Shown in pieces: positions 46,901 through 58,062 of a stretch of 64,000 nucleotides of DNA. Below the pieces are notes generated by a model. The model was not told the origin of the DNA and did not search any database. It saw only the letters and a program-made list of their open reading frames with translations. The position numbers and the translations under genes are program-made. The first letter of the stretch is position 1, and each line of letters opens with the position of its first letter. The DNA lies in contig NC_059082.1 of NCBI RefSeq assembly GCF_020497125.1, positions 20,635,965 to 20,699,964 of the forward strand, written 5' to 3'. This DNA comes from Mauremys mutica (Eukaryota; Chordata; Testudines; Geoemydidae).

Positions 46901-49900
46901 CATCGTGCTCCAGGTAGCCCTCCCTATAGGTCTGATTGTCCTTACGCAGGTAAAACACACATTGAAATCAAAGTCTTCCCTAAGTAAAGACTATAGAATT
47001 GGACCAGAATTTAGCATTCTAGTTTTTTACATATACTAAGAGAAACGTAGTATTTTTAGAGCCTTAAAAAAGGAGATTTAGTGAATGAGTCCATGCACAT
47101 ACATAACCTACTGTAGATACACTGGGCTGATTTAAAAAATAACACTTACAACATGTCAGGTTTCACCCTTCCACACGCCCCCTGGTCTAGCCAGCCACAA
47201 TAGGGGTCTCGTGAAGCAATACAAGACCTGTGCAAGATCAAACCAGAGAAAATAATGTCTTTCATCCATCACCAGAGATTTCTGTGCCTTTATTTTATGG
47301 GAGAGTTGAGGAATGTAGGCTTACTTTTTACATGATCCATGACGCTCACAGCGACTGAGGGGAATTCTAACAACACAACTGGAGAATGCCACAAATACAG
47401 CATGGTGTTCTTTATCCAACTGAAGGGAAATTACTTTTCTGTCCTCTTCACTCTCTGCATTACACCTGTTTGGTAAAAGTCATTTGAAACAGTTATTGAT
47501 ATAAACCAGAGAATCTTGTGTAAAGCTTACACTGGCAACGTTTTTGATTTGTCAGTCAATTACAGCTGTGTAGGAACTGAAAACTGTATGCTCAACAATT
47601 ACTATTGCTTGGACATTGCAATGATGAATGCTGTAGAAATGCTTACACATCAGTGTAACTTAATCTACTTTTAGGGTGATTCCCCATACACCCTAAGGAT
47701 TACCAGAGCTGTTTTTTTGGCCCCAGATCTGCAGCTGGGTGACAAGTTCTGTGATCCAGGTAGGAAAACTCCAAACCCATTAGCTTTGTGATCTCACTGT
47801 GTCTCATACACCTGTCATAGAGCAGAATCTCAAAATCTGCGCTGGGTCCATTTGGATTTTAAATGGAACACTTCACATAGCCCTACCCAAATTCTTTGCT
47901 TACAGAACAAACAATCTTTATTTCATCAGTGATTATTTTATTTATCATTGAACACTTTGAAATTCTTTAAAGGAATTCTTTAGCTAAGGTAATAGTGTAT
48001 AAGTACTGGTGCTTGGTAGCTAGAAGAGATTGCATCAATGACTTAACATCTCTGCTACCCCAAAAATGTATGTACTAAAATATTTTCAGGTTATTCAGCA
48101 GCATATCTCCTCCATAAACAGTGGGAAATGACAAAGAATGAGGATCTTGGAGAGAAAGTGTTTACAAAAAAAAGAAAAAACACACTTGTTAGGCCACAAG
48201 AAGAAAATGACTAGGCGAGAAACACACTGGAATATTTTTGGTCTCCTGGAGAGCAGTTCTTGTAAAATAATACCTACTTTGCATGATTATAAGCATCAAT
48301 CTCTTCCAGTAATACGCTGTCATTCAAAGAAAAGGGTCTGGTCTTTGCCAAGATCTTAAGTACCACTCCTGCTTCAGAGCCAACAAATATGACTGTGTAG
48401 TTTTGGTAGGGTCCAGCGGAATGGTCTACAGCAACTGCAGTCAACCTATATCTACCAAAAACCAAAACGCACATAGTTATTCAGAAGAATATTTCTTTTT
48501 TTGATGTACAGATGTGACTTACTTCACAAAGATGCCATACCTGACCCGTGTCTTTGTGAACCAGGGCTCCTCGATGACTGATGGAATGGCAGAATCCATC
48601 AGTGGATGGGATTTGATGAAAGATAAGGTTTCATCCGGGAAATCAATGGAGGTTTTGTAAACCTCTGCTAGACCATGTTTTGCACAGCAACCGGGTCTGA
48701 AAGGAAAGCAACATTTTTTCTTTCTCAATATTTTAGTTAATGAGACAGGGTAAGCATCCTGAAAGAGCATGGCAGGCTGCAGATGAGAATACTTATGGTC
48801 CAAGTGAAAGCCAGTACTTCAGTTTTACATGACTAGAATCACCAATGTGTCATTGATTTAAAGGTAGCAGTTTACAGGAATAATATTATTGTGTCATGAG
48901 CAAGAATCTTTTACCTTGGCTTTGGTACTTTGTCTTCGGGTACAGCTGTCCAAACAGAATCTGGAGTCTTTTGTTCTTTAAATCTTCCTTTGAATACTTT
49001 CTCAATGTCATCCATGCTGAAAGCACAAACGGCTGAACCAGGGATGCTGTAAAATAAAAAAAAAAACCTGGTGCTATTGTAGTCTGAATTCTTGCAACAA
49101 TCTTAGTTGTAACAAGGAACTGGAGAGCTTCTTTTGATGTTAGGTTGCTCATCTCTCACCTGTTAAGCTGTGTGGTGAATACACCGACAACAGTAGGGAC
49201 TCCATTGATTTCTATTATGTCTGTGATCGACTGCAGAACATCAAAGTAGAAAAATGAATCCCCAGGAACAGAACAGTTGAGCCGAGCTTTTAGGAATGAA
49301 GTCCAGTGTTTTTCCAGCACTCTCTGGGAGCCACCCATGTCATTTTTGCATATGCGTGCCACACGGGAATACACAGCCTGTACAGGGGACAAAAGGCAAA
49401 GAGATTGGCTTATGAAATGCTATGAAAAATACCCCCATTTTCCCAGGATAATTTTGTTAACAGGAACATTGCGGCTCTATAGCTGCTTTTCTGAGTCTGT
49501 ATAGAAAGGAAGAAAGCAAACAACGTTTAGCTGCTAATGCATAAGCATTTTAATGCATCATTGAGCCAACACAATACTCCCAAGCCTTGCCTCCACCTTT
49601 TTTCAAAATCATATTGTTAGTAAGATTTAAAGTCTTTAATTAACCATGTGTAAATGGTTTAGTAATTTACTATAGAATATCCTTCCATGGTGAAGCAGAA
49701 GTATCATATTCTGCATTAGTATGATAGATGTTCATTAGCGAGAGGCATTAGGGAGCCACCTTTTGAACCCCCCCCCCCCGTTTCTTTTTTTTTTAACAGT
49801 AGTCAAAAACAGATACTCTGTTTATTTCCTGAGTTAAGGAAATGGCAAAGCTAAAAGATACCTGTGGAGAACTTTGTTAACAAGACAGGGCGAATGCAAA

Positions 49901-52900
49901 AAGCTTTAAGGCTCAAGATACCTGACAATTATAAGGATGAAAAAACTATATCAACTTTATACCATTAATACAATATGATGTAAACTATATTTGTTGCTGA
50001 GGCTATTTTCCATAACAACCATATCTCACCCTGATAAGATTTTTGATACTTCACAGCCGACTGTGACACACTGACTTTATATACCTACCTTGCCTAAATT
50101 ATTATGCTCTACAGCAATTTCTCGAAAGAAGAAATAAACATAGTTGCCATATTCTATGGCATGGAGGAAATGTGGTTCTGTAAGAAAGAATGAAGAGAAA
50201 GCTGTTTACCTAAAAGAACCATTCAATAAGTATAAGACACTGCCTGCTCTGCATGACTTAAAGGCTTTCCCTTGGTTACATACCAACTAAAGGGAACTCC
50301 AATATTCAAGACACTTTAGGAAGTCCAAATATGGGTGCATTCAAGCTTAAATGAACTTGTAGTCTTTAATGTCAGCTAATGGACTGTAAAAAGGCCTCAA
50401 AGGAATTGTATTACAGTGAAGTTCTTTGTTACTACAGATTCATTCATTAACCTATTTAACTGTGAGTGGGGGGAGAACCCTTACATTTTAAACAAAGATT
50501 GTGCTTTATCAGCACAAAGTTGCTTTCTTATCAATTTGATCTTGCTATACTAAACATTGCATGTATGTTAACATAGTGTTTATATAAAAACATACTGACT
50601 ATGACACACTTAATCCTCAAGGTCAATAAAATTATATCTGTCACTTACACAGGAAAGTAATTTTTTCAAAATTACCTTTTATCCATTTGGAATCGTATTT
50701 TATTGTTCTTAGGGCAGATCCATCTCCCATGCTGCGGTAAATAACAGCATCGCTTGCCAGAAAATCTGCTACTGTTGCTGAATACAATTTCCCATCTAAA
50801 ACAATAGTCAAAATGTGGTATTAATGGGCCATTAATAATACATAGAACTCTTACTAGTCTGTAATCTCTCTTTGTACTGCCACTCTCCCCAAAATTACTC
50901 TAACCTATATTTTAACAATTTCGCTTCTAATCCTTTTGAGACCCTTTAGCACAATCTTAGAATCTGAGGCATCGTGACACCTGCAGCTTCTCTGTGCTTT
51001 CTTTTAAAGCCCTCTGGCACCTTCTGCATCATTAATCAAAAGTTCTTACCAGCAAAGAGGGCAACGTTGGTTTGTCTGGCATCAAATGGGCATCTTGCCA
51101 ATCCGCTAATTTCCTCTCCGTCATACTCTAAGGTATTCAGCTAGAGGAGAAAAATAAATTTGGTGGTGGTGGTCCTTTCTGTTCTACATGCCGGCACTAC
51201 TTTTACATATACCTTAACTCTAAATGATGGTTTCTGTCCTTTTTTTATCTAATATTCCCTGACACTTCAGAAAAGAAGCATTCTGCAGTTGTACCAAAAA
51301 GCTTAACTATCACAACACAATTATTTTGCAAACCTATAAAACAACAGATTAATGACTTATTTAATGTGCTTACCCAGTAGTATCTGCACATGGGGTTAAA
51401 TGCATTTGTACCACAAACAAACACCATCTCATCATTTCTGGGAACAAAGACTTTAATAAAGTTATGACATTCGTCCTGAAAGAAGAAAAACTTGTATTAA
51501 GAACAGATTTCACGCCTGCACTTAGTAGTAGTATTTTGCTGCTCTGTATATGATAAACATACTTTGTGTTTGCCTTTCATGGCACAGTTCTCTCTGTCCT
51601 GCTGTCTCGATCTCCAGGTTAATTTCTGTTTAAATCAAATAAAAAAGTTTACTTCTTGACCTGAAAATTCCTTTAAAAAATCAAATCAATTTCCTCACAT
51701 CTACTCACTTTGCTTGGAGTAACTTCTGCCTTGGGAACTTCATTTAAGTTTACAGTATAAACTTGATCCCTATTGGAAACAAGGGCATAAGACACATCAC
51801 GTGAATGCATGAATATGTTGGATGTATGGATGGTTTTTATTATAGATCTACTTTTTAGGAGACTTGATAGACAAAGAATATATTTTGAAGCCTTTATGGA
51901 TTTTCTGAGTCAACACTAAACATTTTTGGTTCCCAATACAGTAACGGTTTTAGATAGCATCTGTGTTTTTCAGCTATTCAGCTTTTATCTCACATATTGT
52001 CCAAGCCCAGCTCAGTGTGTCAACATGCGAAAGTTTTAGACTCTTTTCCTATATCCCTGAAGTGTCATTCCACGTTTAAAGTGATCAGGATATGTTTTAA
52101 TTAGAGCTGTAATGTAAATGAAGGAAAACGGTTTAGCATAACGCAGCAGCATATTGCTGCTTTTGGCCTTCAAATCCAATTTTTATACATGAGGCATAGA
52201 TACTGTTTATTTCTCTGGGAGGCTTTCCCCCCCCCAATTCTAATTCTGCAGATTATTTTTTTAATAAATTGCCCACATTAACGCATACCTAGGAGAAAAA
52301 AGAATTTAAATCTAATAAACTGACTACAGGAAAATTACCTGCCAGCGATATAAAGTGTGTCTCGAATTTTCAGCATCAGTTGAAAGTCCAGCCTGTGTTG
52401 AGATTCATTGCCTGAAGGGCGTCCTTTAAATACTGGATATTGCCTTGAATCTGCAAGTAAAAATGGGCTACACCATCACTCAGGATTATAGAGCTAAAGA
52501 ATCAATATACAGCATTGATTAGCTGTATATACTAGGTGTAGAAGGGTTTAAACTAAATTCCTCAAGTAATGTCTTGAATATGAATGAATAAAAGCTAGCC
52601 AATGTCAGCAAATGTTCTTTTTACTCAAATTATCACAGTATTTCTGATTGCTTTTTTTAAACGAGTACAAGCAAGTAAATAAATGTGGTGAACTGCAAAA
52701 GAATAAACATTTTTACTTGTCTACATATTAATTAAAATTTCAATTAACCAAAACAATCGTCTAGTGTTTTAAAGGCAAGCAATTTGCAGATTACTTACAA
52801 TGGTAGTCAACAACATTAATAGGGTCATCGTCTTCAGGAAAGCTGACAGCTAGGCACCTCGACACAGTCAATAGCATCACACAAACACAAAGCAGACACA

Positions 52901-52907
52901 GCCTCAT
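39611..52907 (-). CDS. SEMA6D: Semaphorin 6D, 18 coding exons
   Basis: Class 6 transmembrane semaphorin, a guidance ligand and reverse-signalling receptor that pairs with plexin-A1 at the cell surface. I joined these exons in transcript order: 52907-52799, 52450-52339, 51769-51709, 51625-51563, 51475-51374, 51140-51050, 50795-50676, 50177-50089, 49377-49160, 49046-48915, 48696-48541, 48451-48278, 47465-47325, 47227-47150, 46185-46124, 45778-45722, 43559-43392, 40914-39611. Every intron is GT-AG and the total of 3,237 nt stays in frame (1,078 aa plus stop). Signal peptide is about residues 1-20, sema domain about 55-512, PSI domain about 514-565, membrane helix about 661-686, cytoplasmic tail 687-1078 ending RPLNKYSY. 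The length is close to the longest mammalian isoform (about 1,073 aa). Recognised from the whole-length match to the remembered family sequence; no search was run. No disabling change is seen. Confidence 0.96.
40915..43391 (-). other. Last intron of SEMA6D
   Basis: The intron separates the 168-nt stalk exon from the last exon. No gene is seen. Its main recognisable content is an A/T-rich interspersed repeat at about 42738-43134 that is also present at about 13221-13649. Confidence 0.85.
42738..43134. repeat. A/T-rich interspersed repeat, copy 2
   Basis: Same type and orientation as 13221-13649, ending GAAAAATTTCACCCGGCTCT. Lies within the last SEMA6D intron. Confidence 0.6.
43392..43559 (-). 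CDS. SEMA6D: SEMA6D symmetric stalk exon (168 nt)
   Basis: Covers 168 nt encoding residues 589-644. Contains [29 protein letters not shown] and DPLSGVPKG. Acceptor is CCACAG, donor GTAAGG. It is phase 1-1 and divisible by three, so it is also skippable in frame, as in known SEMA6D isoforms. Confidence 0.92.
44560..44915. mobile_element. hAT-type foldback MITE, 356 bp
   Basis: Inverted ends CAGTGGTTCCCAAACTTGTT match on both sides. The 8-bp flanks are aattaaac (44552-44559) and atttaaac (44916-44923), one mismatch. The body is a G/C-rich palindrome around GGCCAATGGGAGCTGC. Same family as 13859-14194. Sits in the SEMA6D intron between exons 43392-43559 and 45722-45778. Confidence 0.9.
45722..45778 (-). 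CDS. SEMA6D: SEMA6D symmetric stalk exon (57 nt)
   Basis: Covers 57 nt encoding residues 570-588 ([19 protein letters not shown]), a Thr-rich juxtamembrane stalk. Acceptor is TTTTAG, donor GTTAGT. It is phase 1 at both ends and a multiple of three, so skipping it keeps the frame. The corresponding mammalian segment is known to differ between isoforms. Confidence 0.9.
46124..46185 (-). CDS. SEMA6D: SEMA6D coding exon 15
   Basis: Covers 62 nt encoding residues 549-569 ([21 protein letters not shown] region), the end of the PSI domain. Acceptor is CCACAG, donor GTAAGA. Confidence 0.9.
47150..47227 (-). CDS. SEMA6D: SEMA6D coding exon 14 (PSI domain)
   Basis: Covers 78 nt encoding residues 523-548. 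Carries the PSI core [11 protein letters not shown] and a following cysteine in QGACGRV. Acceptor is GCACAG, donor GTAAGT. Confidence 0.93.
47325..47465 (-). CDS. SEMA6D: SEMA6D coding exon 13 (end of sema, start of PSI)
   Basis: Covers 141 nt encoding residues 476-522. Closes the propeller ([17 protein letters not shown]) and opens the PSI domain with RCERHGSC (C515 and C521). Acceptor is AAACAG, donor GTAAGC. Confidence 0.93.
48278..48451 (-). CDS. SEMA6D: SEMA6D coding exon 12
   Basis: Covers 174 nt encoding residues 418-475, with [19 protein letters not shown] and the [11 protein letters not shown] end. Acceptor is TGGTAG, donor GTAGGT. Confidence 0.93.
48541..48696 (-). CDS. SEMA6D: SEMA6D coding exon 11
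   Basis: Covers 156 nt encoding residues 366-417, with [15 protein letters not shown] and the [14 protein letters not shown] stretch. Acceptor is TTTCAG, donor GTATGG. Confidence 0.93.
48915..49046 (-). CDS. SEMA6D: SEMA6D coding exon 10
   Basis: Covers 132 nt encoding residues 322-365, including [17 protein letters not shown]. Acceptor is TTTACAG, donor GTAAAA. Confidence 0.93.
49160..49377 (-). CDS. SEMA6D: SEMA6D coding exon 9
   Basis: Covers 218 nt encoding residues 250-321. Contains [15 protein letters not shown], the sema-domain signature, and the glycosylatable LNCSVPG. Acceptor is TGTACAG, donor GTGAGA. Confidence 0.95.
50089..50177 (-). CDS. SEMA6D: SEMA6D coding exon 8
   Basis: Covers 89 nt encoding residues 220-249 with the semaphorin motif [13 protein letters not shown]. 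Acceptor is CTTACAG, donor GTAGGT. Confidence 0.93.
50676..50795 (-). CDS. SEMA6D: SEMA6D coding exon 7
   Basis: Covers 120 nt encoding residues 180-219, including [20 protein letters not shown], a sema propeller blade. Acceptor is TTTTAG, donor GTAATT. Confidence 0.92.
51050..51140 (-). CDS. SEMA6D: SEMA6D coding exon 6
   Basis: Covers 91 nt encoding residues 150-179 ([20 protein letters not shown] and onward) of the sema domain. Acceptor is CTCTAG, donor GTAAGA. Confidence 0.92.
51374..51475 (-). CDS. SEMA6D: SEMA6D coding exon 5
   Basis: Covers 102 nt encoding residues 116-149. Contains [15 protein letters not shown] and the semaphorin signature [13 protein letters not shown]. Acceptor is TTTCAG, donor GTAAGC. 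Confidence 0.93.
51563..51625 (-). CDS. SEMA6D: SEMA6D coding exon 4
   Basis: Covers 63 nt encoding residues 95-115 ([21 protein letters not shown]). Acceptor is AAACAG, donor GTATGT. It carries a conserved sema cysteine (ENCAMKG). Confidence 0.92.
51709..51769 (-). CDS. SEMA6D: SEMA6D coding exon 3
   Basis: Covers 61 nt encoding residues 74-94 ([20 protein letters not shown]) of the sema domain. Acceptor is CAATAG, donor GTGAGT. Confidence 0.92.
52339..52450 (-). CDS. SEMA6D: SEMA6D coding exon 2 (start of sema domain)
   Basis: Covers 112 nt encoding residues 37-73. Acceptor is TTGCAG and donor GTAATT. Includes [19 protein letters not shown], the first strand of the sema beta-propeller. 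Confidence 0.93.
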
Positions 52908-52954
52908 GGCTGGTGAAAAATAGCACCAGCTTCTTGGCAATACTGTTTAACTAC
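52799..52954 (-). CDS. SEMA6D: SEMA6D first coding exon with 5' UTR
   Basis: Acceptor TTTTACAG lies just above 52954, followed by 47 bases of 5' UTR and the ATG at 52907-52905. The coding part is 109 nt (52907-52799) and gives residues 1-36 plus one base. It encodes a hydrophobic signal peptide ([20 protein letters not shown]) and the mature start VSFPEDDDP. The donor is GTAAGT. Because this exon has an upstream acceptor, at least one noncoding first exon must lie further right, possibly outside the window. Confidence 0.93.
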
Positions 52955-53429
52955 CTGTAAAACAGAAATGTGGCAATGAGGTTTCAATACTACAAGACAA
53001 TAAAAGTGACTTCTTATTGCAGAGAGGGTTTTTTTATTTTATTTTAATGTTAGCAGTGGTGGAGTAAACTAGCATTTATGAAAGGCCCCTTTGTGTATGT
53101 TGACGGAAAACTACTATGTGACAATGCTGACTAAAGCTTTTCTGAACCGTATTGATGTTTGCTAATTTTTAGTTGCATTTAGAGGTATTTTAGAGGCAGC
53201 CAATGAATGTTATCCTAGCTAAATCACAAAGATACGTGTAGGCTGCTGACTTGGTGAGAACATTGTTAAAGTTGAGATTAGAATTTTAATTAAACTGCTA
53301 ACTCTTTCCCTTCCTCCATTACCAAATGTCAGCCAACAAAATCCTATCCCACAAACTACCTAAATCTTCTCTACTAACATCAAGACACACATTGTTTGTG
53401 TATGCCTCAAGTCAGCGTTTAGATTGAAG
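52955..53429. other. SEMA6D 5' intron, no element seen
   Basis: Unremarkable A/T-rich intron sequence upstream of the first coding exon. Confidence 0.55.
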
Positions 53430-53965
53430 CTTGTTTTAAATCCAAGTCTAATGTTCTTAGGTCTCAGGTGCCTAATTACCACTTTAGGCACTTAAATCCC
53501 AGAATCAGGCTCCACTGAGATTCACAAAACCCCCACTCAACCCCTGTAGGCACCTAAACTCTGTCGGCACCTAAAATTTTGCAATAAAAGCTCCCTAGGC
53601 CCTTTATGTTTCTTCCTCTGAGTATGTGCACAGCAGCTCCACACCAGGTGTCCAGACGCATAAGCCCCAGAGCACGAACCAGGGGAAGATAAGCAGAGGA
53701 ACACCTAACTCACTTGTGGGCCTGATCCAGTAAGCGTGCTCAGACCCTGCCAGTGGATTGGGCCCTATGGAAGTCTGGAGGAGACGATCCCTCATAACAT
53801 TGAGTCCAATAATTAGGTACTTACCCGGGATGCGGGAGACCCCTGGTTCAAGTCCGCCTGAGGGGGAGAAGTAATTTGAACTGGGATTTGCCATCTCTCA
53901 GGTGAGTGCCCTACCCTCTGTGCTATGGGATAGTCTAATGTGGAGTGCTCTCACTGGGCTATGTA

Positions 53966-55208
53966 CTCCTGAGGGCATTCTGCACCTAAAAATTAAACAT
54001 TCTTCACACAATATTTTAAAATTCTGCCAGTTTTATTTGTCAATAGATAAATGCAGAGGCTCCAGCATGGCAGCGGGGAGCACAGGCTACTGGCTGCATA
54101 CAGGTCGGAGATCATCCTGCAGCCCTCCCTCCCGGGACACAGACTCAGTGGTGCGGCTTTACCCAATCCTGATACAGCACAAGGCCTGGACCTGTCCCAG
54201 AAACACCCTAGGGCCCTGCCCCTCTGCACCAGGTATGAGGCAGGCTGGTTCAACCAGGCAGGATCCAAGTGTGGAAGGGCTCAATATGGGGGATCCAGGG
54301 GTGAGAGGATTATGTGTGGGACAATCTGGGTGCAGACAGCTCAGTGGGGGGGGGTGTCTAGGTGTGGGGGGATCTGGATGCACAGAGGCTTGTTGGGGGG
54401 TGGGGTTCCAGATGCAGGGGCAATGGGACTCTCCAGGTGCAGGTGGTTGGGGCTCAGCAGAGGAGTATAGGTGTGTGGGAGGGTTTCAGCGGGGGGGGGG
54501 GCTGGGTGCTGGGGGAGTGGGGCTTGGTAGGATGGGGGGCTGGGTGCAGCTAGTTGGGGTCAGTGGTGTGGGGGTCTGGATGTAGGGGCTTGAGGTGGGG
54601 CATCAGGGTGGGGGTTTGAGTGCAGGGATCTCAGTGGACAGTGGTCTGGGTGGATGCCTGGAGGCAGGGGATCTGGGTGCAGGATTTGAGGTTCAATGGG
54701 GTGGGGTTCAGGCATGGAGGGATAGGGGTGTTCTGGGTGTACGAAGTGAGGCTTGTCAGGGGTGTTTGGGTATGGGAGGTCCGGATGCATGGGGGTTGGG
54801 TAAATGGGGAAGCCGCTCCCCATACAGTGATCTCTCCCCCCACAGCTGAGGAGCGATGGGGCAGGAAGCAGGGGAGGATGCTGAGCTTCCTGCAGCTGGG
54901 GGAGGTTTTTTTTGTGGGGGGGGGAGGGAGGGTCTGATACAGGAAGAGGAAGTCCCATCCTCTCCTGCCTCCAGCCCAGACGGGGCTAGCAGCTCATCCT
55001 GGCTCAGGTAGGAGCCACTGGCTGGGGTGTCTTCCACCTGCTGCTCTGAGTTCCTGAAATGATGCACAGCTAGGGAGTGGGTGCATGACTGCTCTTGCAG
55101 CTTCTCTTTGCTTCCCTGTCAGAAAGTTGTTTTTCTGTGGAGAAGCAATGAAATCTGTGGGGGACATGAATTCTGCACACATGCAGTGGTGCAGAATTCC
55201 TCCAGGAG
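53966..55208. mobile_element. Nonautonomous DNA transposon, 1,243 bp, with G-rich minisatellite
   Basis: Inverted ends CTCCTGAGGGCATTCTGCACC and, in reverse complement, CTCCTGGAGGAATTCTGCACC. TA lies at both edges (53964-53965 and 55209-55210), suggesting a Tc1/mariner-type target. About 54280-54830 is a diverged minisatellite of GGGTG/GGGGG-rich units. Long frames in it are composition artefacts. Superfamily uncertain. Confidence 0.65.
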
Positions 55209-55800
55209 TAGCTATGGGATAGTCTAATGTGGAGTGTTCTCACTGTCTCCAGTTAAAACAGTTCTACTGTGCCTAAATCAAGTCAGGGTGCATACATCAA
55301 GGGAGACTGGACCCTGGGTGTCCTACGTGAGTGCTGTGACCACCATGCTATAGAATAATTCTCATGCACTCTCTCTGGCCCCAGCGATTCTTTCATTATT
55401 TATCCACAGTGGAACAGCTTCACTGAGAGAGTCCCATATCAGAATATTGCATAGCTCCATGGCTGGAGCACTCATGTGAAAGGTGGCAGATCTCAATTCA
55501 AATCTCTTCTACCCACAGTTGAGGGGGGATTTGAACCAGTGGAGGTCCTCACCTAGCCCATGGGAGCAGCCTAACCACATAGCTAAAAGTTATGAGGGAG
55601 TGCCTCCTCCCATTGCCTGGCTTTTTGCAGAAATGGCATAGGTACCTAACAGCAAAGGAGGGTTTGCTGCTGAGACTCCCAAGTGTCAGGAAGCACTTCC
55701 CTGCAGTCTGGACTTAGGTGCCTATCTGCGAGAGAGGGGTGGGGTTTAGCATACACCCCTCGCTTTGGCACCTTCCGTTGGTGAGGAGCTGCCTAGCACG

Positions 55801-56103
55801 CAGGGCCGGCTCCAGACCCCAGCGCGCCAAGCGCGCGCTTGGGGCGGCGTCCCAGCGGGAGGGCGGCAGGCGGCTCCGGTGGACCTCCCGCAGGCATGCC
55901 TGCGGAGGGTCCGCTGGTCCCGCGGCTCCGGTGGAGCATCCGCAGGCATGCCTGCGGGAGGTCCATCGGAGCCGCAGGGCCAGCGGACCCTCCACAGGCT
56001 CGTCTGCGGGAGGTCCACCGCAGCCGCGGGACGGCGACCGCTAGAGCGCCTCCCGCGGCGTGCCGCCCTGCTTGGGGCGGCGGAAATGCTAGAGCCGCCC
56101 CTG
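55801..56103. mobile_element. hAT-type GC-rich MITE, 303 bp
   Basis: Ends CAGGGCCGGCTCCAGAC and, in reverse complement, CAGGGGCGGCTCTAGCA. Exact 8-bp duplication ctagcacg at 55793-55800 and 56104-56111. Inside are several inverted and direct copies of GCGGCTCCGGTGGA and CCGCAGGCATGCCTGCGG. Long frames on both strands are chance products of high G+C. Confidence 0.93.
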
Positions 56104-56280
56104 CTAGCACGTGGGTTTTTGTGAATCCCGTGCTCAGGCATCTCTCTCTCCCCATGCATTGTATTGGAAGCCTAATTCAGGCTTTGTGACTCCAGTGGTT
56201 TTCTAGGCACCTAAAAGGCATGACGCTGACTACATAGTGACCACACCTACGTTTCTTTGTGACTCTAGCCCTCAATGCCT

Positions 56281-58062
56281 GACACTCTATTCCCTTGTAC
56301 AGTGATTTACACGTGTGCAAGGTGAGCATAAAATGCTACATTCTGTTTTGGTAGTGTTTGTAACCCACTCTGCACAGCACTTCCTTCGCATTGGTGTGCA
56401 AAATGCAGAGCAATGGAGAGAATCAGTCCCTGAGAATGTATTTCCCCCATCCAATGCTATAACTAACTAAATAATGCAGATAAGTAGGTACAGACTTGGC
56501 AGCATTCAACTTTTATTTTTATAAGGCCCATGTATAATATCATTTTTTATTTTTATCAATTTAAATGTTAAATTGTGCAAAATTATGGGTTTTAAGCATT
56601 TTTTTCATTTTTTTAAATTTAAGTTTTCACAGCTGTGGGAAATTCGGAGGGGGGGTTTCAGACAATAATTATTTAATGACAGTAGATGCTAAGATTCAAA
56701 AAGTTTAAAGCTTTATAACCATTAAAACCCAAAATGTGAACGTCAAAATACACAAAGTAAATTATTTAAATCAAACTCTACAAGTTCTCAAGAAGCATTT
56801 TCCTTACTTTGTCTCTCTGTAAATTTTGATTATCATCCCTGGGAATATTTTTTCATTGGTTTGTTGTGTCCAACAAAACTGATCTTTACTAATATTTACC
56901 GATTAAAAATCTAATTTTTCCAAGTCTAATTACGCAGCACCTTGTTTAGTCTGAGGCACCCAAAAGATTGTACACTATGTGTTGAGATCACGACATACGC
57001 CATGGAAATGCAGTAGTAGCACTATACAACAATGCTTTTAGGGGGCAAGTGAAATGCAATTTGGGCAAGATGCAAGAAAACATGTCTCAAGGATTTTTAA
57101 TGAGCACACGTAGTCTGGGCATAGGTTTTATTTCACATTAGAAACATGGCAACTGCAGTACCATACCTCATAGCAACTTTCCAAAGCATTAGTTCAGTTT
57201 TGAGTTGCAGGTACAAATCTCTATTGATTTAATCATAAACACTATGTTCTGCAGTTGTTGAAATCACTAATTCTAGTAAATTATTTGTTTTAGGAAAATA
57301 AAACAGATCTCCTGATTCCTAATATTTCTGAGACCCAGTTAAAATGTGCTTAAGTGCGACTGAAAGTTAGGATGCTTAGGATGAAAAAGTTGGTCTCACT
57401 CCCAGGGTTGGTTCTGTGCAAGGATTGTCCAAGTTCCTATGGCAGCTGACTTGAGTGAGCTCATGCTGGAGTAGGTGAGACCAGCATAGGTATTTGGCAA
57501 TGGAAAGTATATATGAGGTCCTATCCATTACAGACTGACCTGAAAAAGATGCATTTTTAACTGTTAATGATGCTTCTGCATCTCAAGTCCACCAGCCAAG
57601 AACGGATGGGTCGCACTTTTAGGCAAGACTGATAAGCAGCAGTGACTAATAAACATTAACGATTCCTGACACCATCCTTGGCTTGACACAGCCTCCTCAG
57701 ATAATGCATCTAGCATTAAATTGCTAGTGAATGCACTTAAACAGAATGGAATAAATAATGTTAGTCAAGTTAGTTCCTTCTTGTTCAAGTACACATCAGA
57801 GTGGGATACTGCAGCTTGGTGGCTCCGAGATACATTCTTCTTTCTGCAAACAGAACTCTGGCTCTTACAAGCTTTGAATACCAATCCCAGTCTCAAGACT
57901 AGGAAAAGAATGAAGTGAGGCATCAAAGACCTCAAGATGTAGTAGGTCAAACACAATTGATACAAAGGCAAAATGGCTGGTAAAGAACCTTGTAGCATTC
58001 CTCTCCTGAAACCTCCATCAAGTCAGGAGGAGGCCTAGGGTTAGTGGAAGGGCCATCAATTC
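56281..58062. other. SEMA6D 5' intron, no gene seen
   Basis: A/T-rich with short chance frames; no repeat recognised. Confidence 0.5.

Larger units (their letters stand above)
53430..56280. repeat. Composite repeat block with nested insertions, copy 2
   Basis: The outer repeat has TAGGCACCTAAACTC-type text on the left (about 53490-53570) and TGTGACTCTAGCCCTCAATGCC at the right end. Inside it are tRNA-like words (GGTTCAAGTCCGCCTGAG, TTGAACCAGTGGAGG). It is interrupted by the elements at 53966-55208 and 55801-56103. The right end matches that of 24912-25670. Confidence 0.55.

Noticed and set aside
53902..54585. Long plus-strand frame (227 codons) with Gly/Trp-rich translation
   Set aside because: It lies in a G-rich minisatellite within a transposon; several frames are open on both strands there and the translation is low-complexity.
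55714..56189. Several overlapping frames of 93-137 codons
   Set aside because: They fall in and around a GC-rich hAT MITE with palindromic modules, where stop codons are scarce by composition.
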